Source: JBBQDZ01 sp038237515 (GTDB lineage Bacteria > Actinomycetota > Thermoleophilia > Gaiellales > Gaiellaceae). From it: 37,652 bases of DNA. The position numbers and the translations under genes were made by a program. How positions within the stretch are numbered: position 1 is the stretch's first letter; each line of letters starts with the position of its first letter. Positions 31,315 through 37,652 of this stretch are shown one piece after another. The stretch covers positions 1 to 37,652 of the forward strand of contig JBBRYP010000045.1 in the NCBI GenBank assembly GCA_038237515.1. The letters run 5' to 3'. The notes beneath the pieces were generated by a model, which searched no databases, was not told the origin of the DNA, and saw only the letters and a program-made list of their open reading frames with translations.

Positions 31315-31491
31315 GTGCGCGCCCCCTCCCAGCGCCTGGCGCTCGGCGCGCTCTTCGCCGTGCTCGCGATCGGCCTCGGGGCGATCGCCGCGGCGGCGGC
31401 GAGGGCAGGCCGCTGGGTGATCGGGGCGCCCGCGGCGGCGCTGGCGCTCTGGATGGGCAGCCTCGCGCTGCGCGTACTGCAGCGGCGGTAG
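31315..31491 (+). CDS. Small two-helix membrane protein
   Basis: A 58-aa protein from GTG 31315: a short basic N-terminus, helix 1 (LALGALFAVLAIGLGAIAAA), a short polar turn (RAGRW) and helix 2 (GAPAAALALWMGSLAL), ending in Arg. Similar tiny membrane proteins are common next to sigma factor or housekeeping genes in actinobacteria. It is shorter than most ORF cut-offs and is easily missed. Function unknown. Confidence 0.55.
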   Translation: MRAPSQRLALGALFAVLAIGLGAIAAAAARAGRWVIGAPAAALALWMGSLALRVLQRR

Positions 31492-31565
31492 AGCCTCGCC
31501 TCACGACACGCGCCGCCTGGCACACCTCGTGAGCAGGCGCCAGGGGAACGCGCCGCCTCACGCCG

Positions 31566-31571
31566 TATTCT
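31566..31571 (+). promoter_or_regulatory. -10 box TATTCT for the sigma-factor gene
   Basis: TATTCT ends 6 nt before GTG 31578, with no Shine-Dalgarno sequence. This is the clearest leaderless start in the window. Confidence 0.65.
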
Positions 31572-31577
31572 CTACGC

Positions 31578-32348
31578 GTGGCCGACGCGACCCAGGAGCT
31601 GTGGCTGACCTACCGGCGCACCGGCGAGAAGGCGCTTCGCGACCGGCTGATCGTCTCGTACGCACCTCTCGTCAAGTACGTCGCCGGCCGGCTCGGCAGC
31701 GGGCTTCCGGCGCACGTCGACGAGGGCGACCTCGTCTCCTACGGTCTGCTCGGTCTGATCGGCGCGATCGAGCGCTACGACCCCGGCCGCGACATCAAGT
31801 TCGAGACGTACGCCATTGCCCGGATCCGGGGCGCCATCATCGACGAGCTGAGGGCGATGGACTGGGTGCCGCGTTCTGTCCGCGCGCGTGCGCGAGAGAT
31901 CGAGCGCGCGATCGGCAAGCTCGAGTCGAAGCTGACGCGCGCCCCCACCGACGAGGAGATCGCCCGCGAGCTCGGGCTTTCGGAGGACGAGCTCGCCGAG
32001 AGCCTGAGCGAGATCTCGCGCTCGTCCATCGCCGCCCTCGACGAGCTCTGGACGGTCTCGGCGGGCGGCGACCAGGTCGCCCTGATCGACACGATCGAGG
32101 ACACGGCCGGCCCCGAGCCGCAGGCCGCGCTCGCCCAGACGGAGCTTCGCGAGGCGCTCGCGGAGGCGATCGCCCGCCTGCCGGAGCGCGAGAAGCTCGT
32201 CGTCACCCTCTACTACTACGAGGAGCTGACGCTGCGGGAGATCGGGGAGGTTCTCGGTGTCACCGAGTCGCGCGTCTCACAGCTCCACACGAAGGCGATC
32301 CTGCGCCTGAAATCGCGGCTCGCAGGCGGCGCGCGCGCCGGGGCGTAG
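31578..32348 (+). CDS. whiG: RNA polymerase sigma factor, WhiG/FliA type
   Basis: A 256-aa group 3 sigma factor. Region 2 is complete (LVKYVAGRLGSGLPAHVDEG, DLVSYGLLGLIGAIERYDPG, FETYAIARIRGAIIDELRAM, then DWVPRSVR). Region 3 covers about 85-140 (APTDEEIARELGLSEDELAE). Region 4 has LPEREKLVVTLYYYEELTLR and a helix-turn-helix GVTESRVSQLHTKAILRLKS. It is closer to Streptomyces WhiG than to SigB/SigF types; the DWVPRSVR and VTESRVSQLHTK blocks are characteristic. WhiG controls aerial-hypha sporulation in Streptomyces and FliA controls flagella elsewhere; neither set of targets is in this window, so the role here is open. No anti-sigma gene is adjacent. The start is GTG 31578, leaderless. Confidence 0.92.
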   Translation: MADATQELWLTYRRTGEKALRDRLIVSYAPLVKYVAGRLGSGLPAHVDEGDLVSYGLLGLIGAIERYDPGRDIKFETYAIARIRGAIIDELRAMDWVPRSVRARAREIERAIGKLESKLTRAPTDEEIARELGLSEDELAESLSEISRSSIAALDELWTVSAGGDQVALIDTIEDTAGPEPQAALAQTELREALAEAIARLPEREKLVVTLYYYEELTLREIGEVLGVTESRVSQLHTKAILRLKSRLAGGARAGA

Positions 32349-32362
32349 CGCCGCTGCCGAGT

Positions 32363-32368
32363 TAGAAT
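32363..32368 (+). promoter_or_regulatory. -10 box TAGAAT before the EF-G-like gene
   Basis: TAGAAT lies 57 nt upstream of ATG 32426, in the gap after the sigma factor. This message would have a leader and a GAGGAGGA Shine-Dalgarno, unlike the leaderless genes nearby. Confidence 0.5.
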
Positions 32369-32425
32369 CCTCCTCCAGCGGCCGCCCGGCCGGCGTGATC
32401 TCGACGAAGAGGAGGACCCTCCCGC

Positions 32426-34483
32426 ATGCCCGCAGCCGAGCCCGGAAAGATTCGCAACGTCGCCGTCGTCGGTCACCGCGGGACCGGGAAGACCTCGCTC
32501 GTCGAGGCCATGCTCTACCAGGCGGGCCAGACGAACCGGCTGGGAACGGTGGAGGCCGGCTCGACCGTCGCGGACTGGGAGGAGGAGGAGCAGCGCCGCC
32601 GGATGTCGCTCGCGGCGTCCCTGTGCCGCGCGGAGTGGCAGGGGCGCAAGATCAACCTTGTGGACACGCCGGGCGATGCCGGCTTCCAGGGCGACACCGT
32701 GGCTTCTCTCCGCGTCGTCGAGGGCGCGCTCGTGGTTGCGAGCGCCGTGATGGGCGCCGAGGTCGGAACCGGCCGTGTCTGGGAGCGCGCGGAGGAGCTT
32801 GGACTCTCCCGCGTGATCGTCGTCAACATGCTCGACCGCGAGCGCGCGGACTTCTTCCGGACGCTCGAGCAGCTCCGGGCCCGGCTCTCGGAGCGCTGCG
32901 TGGCGGTGCACCTGCCGATCGGCAGCGAGCACGAGCTGCGCGGCATCGTCGACCTCCTGCACATGAAGGCCTACCTCAGTCCCGACGGCGCGCGGGAGTC
33001 GCAGTCGGTCGAGATCCCGGCCGAGCTCGCCGCCCTCGTGGCGGAGTACCGCGAGAAGCTCCTCGACACGGTCGTCGAGACGGACGAGGGCCTGATGGAG
33101 CGCTACCTGGACGGCCAGGAGCTCGAGGTCGAGGAGGTCGCCCACGCCCTGAAAGACGCCGTGACTCGCAACGAGATCTACCCGGTCGCCGCGGCGGTCG
33201 CCACGAAGAACCTCGGCACGACGGCACTGCTCGACCTCCTCGTCGAGGGCGTTCCCTCGCCGGCGAGGAAGGGCGTGCCGGCGGGGCTGGAGGTAGAGGG
33301 CGGCGGCGCTGCCGCGTTCGTCTTCAAGACGGTCGCCGATCCCTTCGCCGGGCGGATCAACCTGTTCCGCGTCCTCTCCGGGACACTCGCCTCCGACTCC
33401 ACGCTTGCAAACGCGCGCACGCACGGCAAGGAGCGCGTGGGGCAGCTGCTCGCCCTCCAGGGAAAGGAGCATTCGCAGGCGGCGCAGTTCGGGGCCGGCG
33501 ACCTCGGCGCGGTCGCGAAGTTGAAAGAGACGATGACCGGCGACCTGCTGCTCGACGCGGAGCGCCAGATCGAGCTGCCGCACATCGACTTTCCGGAAGC
33601 GGTGATGAGCTTCGCGGTGAGCCCGAAGGCGAAGGGGGACGAGGACAAGGTCGGGTCCGCCCTCCGCCGCCTTTCGGAGGAGGATCCGACGCTCTCGATG
33701 CGGCGTGACCCGCAGACGGGCGAGCAGCTCCTGTCGGGCATGAGCCAGATCCACGTCGAGGTGGCGGTCGAGCGCCTGCGCCGCCGCTTCGGCGTGGAGG
33801 TCGAGCTGCGCCAGCCGCGTGTCCCCTACCTGGAGACGATTCGCCGGGAGTCGCGCGCGCAGGGGCGCTACAAGAAGCAGACGGGCGGGCGGGGCCAGTT
33901 CGGCGACTGCCACATCGTGCTCGAGCCGCTCGACGGGCATACGGGCTACGAGTTCGTCGACAAGATCGTCGGCGGCGTGATCCCGCAGAGCTTCCGCCCC
34001 GCCGTCGACAAGGGAATCCAGGAGGCGATGCTCCACGGCGACCTCGCCGGCGCGCCGGTGCAGGGGGTGCGCGTGCGGCTCGTCGACGGCTCCTACCACA
34101 CCGTCGACTCCTCCGAGATGGCGTTCAAGATCGCCGGCTCGATGGCCTTCAAGAGCGCCTACGAGAAGGCCGACCCGGTCCTCCTCGAGCCGATCATGCT
34201 CGTGGACGTGACCGTCCCGGACGAGTCGGTCGGGGCGGTGAACGGCGACCTGAACTCGCGGCGCGGCCGGCTCCAGGGGATGGAGCCGCGCGGCGCGATG
34301 ACGAGCATCCGGGCCGAGGTGCCGATGGCTGAGATCCTCACCTACTCGCAGTCGCTCACCTCGCTGACCGGAGGCCGCGGCGACTACCACATGGCGTTCC
34401 TGCGCTACGACGAGGTGCCGACGCACATCGCCCAGAAGGTGATCGCCGAGACGAAAAAGGATCGCGAGGAGGCGAAGGTCTAG
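32426..34483 (+). CDS. Elongation factor G-like GTPase (EF-G2 paralogue)
   Basis: A 685-aa translation-factor GTPase with the full EF-G domain order: G domain (P-loop GHRGTGKTS at 16-24), domain II (about 290-380), domain III (about 390-465), domain IV (about 470-590) and V (to the end, ending LTGGRGDYHMAFLRYDEVP). Two hallmarks differ from canonical EF-G. The G3 motif is DTPGDAGF (80-87) where EF-G has DTPGHVDF, so the catalytic His is Asp; and G4 is NMLD (134-137) instead of NKxD. Both suggest altered nucleotide specificity or hydrolysis. Actinobacterial EF-G2 (FusA2-like) proteins also deviate at the His. It is probably an accessory factor for stress or recycling, not the main translocase. 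A strong GAGGAGGA Shine-Dalgarno supports ATG 32426. Confidence 0.9.
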   Translation: MPAAEPGKIRNVAVVGHRGTGKTSLVEAMLYQAGQTNRLGTVEAGSTVADWEEEEQRRRMSLAASLCRAEWQGRKINLVDTPGDAGFQGDTVASLRVVEGALVVASAVMGAEVGTGRVWERAEELGLSRVIVVNMLDRERADFFRTLEQLRARLSERCVAVHLPIGSEHELRGIVDLLHMKAYLSPDGARESQSVEIPAELAALVAEYREKLLDTVVETDEGLMERYLDGQELEVEEVAHALKDAVTRNEIYPVAAAVATKNLGTTALLDLLVEGVPSPARKGVPAGLEVEGGGAAAFVFKTVADPFAGRINLFRVLSGTLASDSTLANARTHGKERVGQLLALQGKEHSQAAQFGAGDLGAVAKLKETMTGDLLLDAERQIELPHIDFPEAVMSFAVSPKAKGDEDKVGSALRRLSEEDPTLSMRRDPQTGEQLLSGMSQIHVEVAVERLRRRFGVEVELRQPRVPYLETIRRESRAQGRYKKQTGGRGQFGDCHIVLEPLDGHTGYEFVDKIVGGVIPQSFRPAVDKGIQEAMLHGDLAGAPVQGVRVRLVDGSYHTVDSSEMAFKIAGSMAFKSAYEKADPVLLEPIMLVDVTVPDESVGAVNGDLNSRRGRLQGMEPRGAMTSIRAEVPMAEILTYSQSLTSLTGGRGDYHMAFLRYDEVPTHIAQKVIAETKKDREEAKV

Positions 34484-34511
34484 AGCGGGGCGGCCCCTCG
34501 CCCGCCCCACA

Positions 34512-34530
34512 TCCCCACCCGGGGTGGGGA
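34512..34530 (+). terminator. Terminator hairpin after the EF-G-like gene
   Basis: TCCCCACC-CGG-GGTGGGGA, an 8-bp stem, 29 nt after the stop. A second GGGGCGG/CCGCCCC stem lies just upstream. There is no T-run. The remaining gap to 34796 holds CTGCAC-CGGAA-GTGCAG (34593-34609) and GGTCGA-N7-TCGACC (34751-34769), which are possible protein sites for the next gene. Confidence 0.6.
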
Positions 34531-34796
34531 CTGAGGCCACCCGCCACCCGCGACGAGCGTAACCCGCCGGCGCGCACGCCCGTGAGACGCCTCTGCACCG
34601 GAAGTGCAGCGGTTTCTCCCCACCCGGCTCTTGCGGCCGACGAGAGCCCCGATATAGACACGATCAAGCTTCCGGCGTGGCCCTTCGTGACCTCGGGCTG
34701 GAGCAACCGCTCCGCGTCGCGCGGCGGCGCCACGAGCGATCCCGCACCCCGGTCGAATTGATATCGACCTGGCCGCTTGCGAGACTCGGGCACGCG

Positions 34797-36242
34797 ATGC
34801 CGCCGGAGGTTCTGACAGGCACGGTCGTTGCCGGCTTCCGGGTGGAGTCGCTCATCGGCCAGGGGTCGATGGGAGCCGTCTATCTCGCGGAGGACACGGC
34901 GGCGGGGCGGCGCGTCGCGCTGAAGCTCCTCGCGGCGGGCCTGACCGACGACGAGCGCTTCCGTCAGCGGTTCCTGCGGGAAGCGAGCATCGCGGCGACC
35001 CTCGACCATCCCCACATCGTTCGGACGCTCACGTTCGGCGAGCTGGACGGTCTTCTCTACCTAGCGATGGCCTATGTGGAGGGCTCGGACTTGCGCGAGC
35101 TGCTCCAGCAGGACGGCGCGCTCGAGCCGGGGCGGGCGCTGCGCGTGATCGCGCAGGTGGCCGGCGCCCTCGACGCGGCGCATGCCGCGGGACTCGTGCA
35201 CCGAGACGTCAAGCCCGGCAACATCCTTCTGGCTGCAGCGCCCGGCGCGGAGCACGCGTACGTCTGCGACTTCGGGTTGGCCCGGCACGTTTCCTCGGTC
35301 AGCAGCCTGACCGGCGACCGCGGCTTCGTCGGGACGATCGACTACGTTCCGCCCGAGCAGATCGCAGGCGGCCCGATCGACCACCGCGCCGATGTCTACT
35401 CGCTCGGCTGTGTCCTCTTCGAGTGCCTCGCCGGCGTTCGTCCCTTCGCGGGCGACAGCGAGCTCTCGGTCGTTTTCGCCCATCTGAACGAGCCGGCCCC
35501 GCTTCTCTCCGTCCTCCGGCCCGACCTGCCGGAGGCGTTCGACAGCGTCTTCGCGACCGCGCTCGCGAAGTCGGCCGACGACAGGTTCTCGACCTGCACC
35601 GAGCTTGTCGAGGCCGCACAGGCGGCGCTGCAGGGCAAGACGCTCGTCCGTCGCAGCCCGCGCCGGCGGCGCTACGCCGCGGCCGCTCTCGCCGTCCTCG
35701 CCGCGGCTGGAGCATCGATAGCCGGTGTGCTCGCGACCCGCGGCGAGTCGCCTGCCGGCCGCCCGCCGTCGATCTCGCAGGACGCGATCGCCGGCGCGAA
35801 GCTCGGCCTGGCCGCGGATGCCTACAAAAGGCGCTTCGGCGGTTGGCGTCCACAGACGCTTACTGTGACGAACTACCCTTCGCTTGCGTTCCAGGATCCG
35901 AGGGTGGCGGTCTACTTTCCACCCCACGGCAAGCGGGCGATCATCATCACGACCTGGAACAGGAACTATAGGACCGCGAAGGGAGTCGGGCCCTGCTCGA
36001 CGCTCGCGGACCTCCAGCGGGCGTACGGTGCCGGGGTCAAGCCGTCGGAGTGGAGCACGGCAAAGACTGGGGTCTACGCCTACACCGTCGGCAAGAACCT
36101 GCTCTTCGCTGTTCGCCCCGACACGAAAGTCGTGGCGACGGTGGCCCTCTACGACGGCGGAGCGCCGCGGGCGAACGCCCACGGTGGAACTCAGTCGTAC
36201 GCGAACTACGTGGCCCAGGTGGAGGCGTCCTGCACCGTCTGA
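34797..36242 (+). CDS. Membrane Ser/Thr protein kinase with unknown extracellular domain
   Basis: A 481-aa Hanks-type kinase. Gly loop GQGSMGAVY (21-29), catalytic Lys43 (VALKLL), HRDVKPGN (135-142), DFG at 158-160 and the activation segment with GTIDYVPPEQ are all present, so it should be active. A basic juxtamembrane stretch (RRSPRRRRY) and one membrane helix (about 293-313) follow. The external C-terminus of about 165 residues has no PASTA repeats; it contains WRPQTLTVTNYPSLAF and a few aromatic-rich strands and one Cys, and I cannot name its ligand. It probably senses an extracellular cue and signals to translation or the sigma factor nearby, which is speculation. ATG 34797 puts the kinase domain at once; the frame is open upstream to 34677. 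No clear Shine-Dalgarno. Confidence 0.88.
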   Translation: MPPEVLTGTVVAGFRVESLIGQGSMGAVYLAEDTAAGRRVALKLLAAGLTDDERFRQRFLREASIAATLDHPHIVRTLTFGELDGLLYLAMAYVEGSDLRELLQQDGALEPGRALRVIAQVAGALDAAHAAGLVHRDVKPGNILLAAAPGAEHAYVCDFGLARHVSSVSSLTGDRGFVGTIDYVPPEQIAGGPIDHRADVYSLGCVLFECLAGVRPFAGDSELSVVFAHLNEPAPLLSVLRPDLPEAFDSVFATALAKSADDRFSTCTELVEAAQAALQGKTLVRRSPRRRRYAAAALAVLAAAGASIAGVLATRGESPAGRPPSISQDAIAGAKLGLAADAYKRRFGGWRPQTLTVTNYPSLAFQDPRVAVYFPPHGKRAIIITTWNRNYRTAKGVGPCSTLADLQRAYGAGVKPSEWSTAKTGVYAYTVGKNLLFAVRPDTKVVATVALYDGGAPRANAHGGTQSYANYVAQVEASCTV

Positions 36243-36248
36243 CCGGCT

Positions 36249-37652
36249 CTACTGGCCGGACTGCGCTTCCACCGCCCAGGTGAAGCGAGTGCGGTTCTCG
36301 CGGGGAGCGAGCCCGCCGGGCCGCAGCCCGCGGTGGACGACCAAAACGGGGGCGAGCGCCCGGCGGACGAGCGCTCGTCGCGGCGCGCCCAGTCCCTCCT
36401 GGCGCCAGCGGGGAGAGATGCCGACGACGACGAGCGTCGCCTGCTCGACGGCGGCGAGGAGGGCCTCCTCCGTCGGGTCGGCGAGGAGCGGCTCGCTCGG
36501 GACGCCGGCGACGCGCTGAACGGCGAGCGACGCGTCCGCGAGCAGGCGGCTGGCGTCGCGCCGGCCGCGGCTCGGATCTGCTCGCGTTCCGACGAGCCGG
36601 AGCGGCGCGCCCGTCGAGGCGGCTAGCGCCGTGGCCAGCTCCAGCGCGGCCCAGTCGTGCTCGCTGCCGCCGAAGGGCACGAAGATGCCTGCTCCGCGAT
36701 CCCATTCGACCCACTCGCCCGCGAGGAGTGCGAGGTCGGCAGGCGAGAGTTCCAGGATCGCCGCCTGTTCTTCCGGTAGCTCGGGCGTGTCGAAGGCGGT
36801 TGCAGCGTCGAGGAGCACGAGCTCGACGTCGTAGGTCGCCGCGAGGCGAGCCACGTCGCGGGCCGGCTCGAGCGTCGTGAACACTGCCGTCCGGACGCTG
36901 ACCTTAAGCGCGTCCTGCTGTGCGTTCACGGCGGCGCTCGCTCCGGCCAGCTCACGCTCTTCGCGGAGCAGGCGGGCGATGATCAGCTCGCGCTCGGCGA
37001 GCCGCGCCAGGGGCTCGGCGACTGTGAGCAGGCCGTCGATCTGCTCGTTGGCCGAAGGGAGGACGAGCACCGCTCGATCCGCCGCCGAGGCGGCGGGCAC
37101 CGGCGCGGCGCGCGCGAGGCGGAGCGAGGGATCCTGTCTCAGGATCGCCCGCTGGAGCTCCTGGAGCGCCGGCGTCGGCTCGATGCCGAACTCATCGACG
37201 AGCGCCTGTCTCGTGTTGCGGTAGACATCGAGAGCCTCTGTCTGTCTCCCCGAGCGGTAGAGGGCGAGCATCCGCTGCGCGGCGAAACGCTCGCGCAGCG
37301 GCTGGTCGGCGACGATCGCGTCCAGTTCCCCAACCAGCTCCGAGTGGCGGCCAAGCGTGAGGTCCGCGTCGATCCGCTGCTCGAGGGCCGTCAGCCGGAT
37401 CTCCTCGAGTCGGCCGATCGGGATCTGGGCGAAGGGCTCTCGAGCCAGGTCGGCAAGCGCCTCGCCGCGCCAGAGCCCTAGGGCTTCGCGAAGGAGGTCG
37501 GCGGCGAGCTGCGCCTTCGCCTGGCCGAGCGCGCGAGCCGCCTGCTCGGTCAGGCGCTCGAACCGGCCGAGGTCGAGCTGGTCGGGCGATAGGCGCAGCA
37601 GGTAGCCGGGGGAGCGCGTCTCGATCCAGGGCTCAGGCCCGAGCGCCTTGCG
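36249..37652 (-). CDS. BTAD-domain (SARP/AfsR-like) protein fused to universal-stress-like domains, 5' end outside the window
   Basis: At least 467 aa; the reading frame runs off the right edge. Upstream of residue 130 of the visible part lie helical tetratricopeptide-like repeats of a bacterial transcriptional activator domain: AKAQLAADLLREALGLWRGE, IRLTALEQRIDADLTLGRHS, then FAAQRMLALYRSGRQTEALD and DEFGIEPTPALQELQRAILR. The rest (about 160-467) is built from two universal-stress-protein-like units (VELVLLDAA; GIFVPFGGSEHDWAALELAT; TLVVVGISPRW; LAPVLVVHRG). A winged-helix DNA-binding domain is expected before the BTAD part, beyond the edge. The fusion suggests a stress- or nucleotide-responsive transcription activator. 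It converges with the kinase gene; the two stops are only 6 nt apart. Confidence 0.8.
   Translation of the reverse strand, partial: RKALGPEPWIETRSPGYLLRLSPDQLDLGRFERLTEQAARALGQAKAQLAADLLREALGLWRGEALADLAREPFAQIPIGRLEEIRLTALEQRIDADLTLGRHSELVGELDAIVADQPLRERFAAQRMLALYRSGRQTEALDVYRNTRQALVDEFGIEPTPALQELQRAILRQDPSLRLARAAPVPAASAADRAVLVLPSANEQIDGLLTVAEPLARLAERELIIARLLREERELAGASAAVNAQQDALKVSVRTAVFTTLEPARDVARLAATYDVELVLLDAATAFDTPELPEEQAAILELSPADLALLAGEWVEWDRGAGIFVPFGGSEHDWAALELATALAASTGAPLRLVGTRADPSRGRRDASRLLADASLAVQRVAGVPSEPLLADPTEEALLAAVEQATLVVVGISPRWRQEGLGAPRRALVRRALAPVLVVHRGLRPGGLAPRENRTRFTWAVEAQSGQ

Noticed and set aside
32216..34540. 774-codon minus frame opposite the EF-G-like gene
   Set aside because: No recognisable domain; codon pattern is the mirror of the EF-G-like gene.

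Overview
The window is high-GC DNA with a strong G/C preference at third codon positions. It has many GTG starts, a WhiG-type sigma factor, an EF-G2-like GTPase, a PASTA-less Ser/Thr kinase and several actinobacterial-style small proteins. I read it as a chromosomal segment of an actinobacterium, plausibly a deep-branching soil lineage such as Thermoleophilia/Gaiellales. That placement is inference; only the phylum-level assignment is well supported.

Layout. 0-3.3 kb (minus): a metallo-beta-lactamase/double-rhodanese protein, a YcnI-like copper-associated protein and an acyl-CoA dehydrogenase. 3.4-9.7 kb: a CGNR zinc-finger regulator plus a secreted beta-propeller protein (minus) diverge from an FtsX-type permease and a fused double-ATPase (plus); a perfect 10-5-10 palindrome lies between the divergent genes. 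9.8-11.4 kb (plus): an MFS transporter and an SCP2-like protein, then a kinase remnant. 11.7-17.6 kb (minus): a leucine/branched acyl-CoA catabolic block (carboxylase beta subunit, cupin, enoyl-CoA hydratase, MFS, biotin-carrying alpha subunit) split by a 159-bp MITE-like palindrome. 18.1-20.8 kb: a large secreted BNR/sialidase-like protein. 20.9-24.3 kb (minus): DipZ, an OmpR-type regulator and a histidine kinase in one operon. 24.4-31.5 kb: small secreted and membrane proteins, a diheme cytochrome c, and a dense zone of broken genes; tRNA-Trp(CCA) is at 31.03-31.10 kb. 31.5-36.2 kb (plus): WhiG-like sigma factor, EF-G2-like GTPase and membrane Ser/Thr kinase. 36.2 kb to the end (minus): a BTAD regulator fused to universal-stress-like domains, cut by the window edge.

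Three themes run through the window. (1) Many starts lack a Shine-Dalgarno sequence and instead have a TANNNT-like -10 box ending 6-7 nt before ATG/GTG, which predicts leaderless mRNAs. (2) Gene decay is concentrated between 25.4 and 30.0 kb: a LysE exporter with an in-frame amber codon, a zinc-ribbon gene with TGA in place of a Cys codon, and at least three frameshifted or truncated genes. (3) A MITE-like element at 15.56-15.72 kb and a matching solitary terminal-repeat fragment at 26.26 kb both sit against a stop codon, flanked by YTAR-type targets.

The most system-like unit is the 3.4-9.7 kb cluster: a repressor-like CGNR protein, a palindromic operator covering both -35 boxes, and an exporter whose two ATPase domains are joined by an AbrB-like segment.
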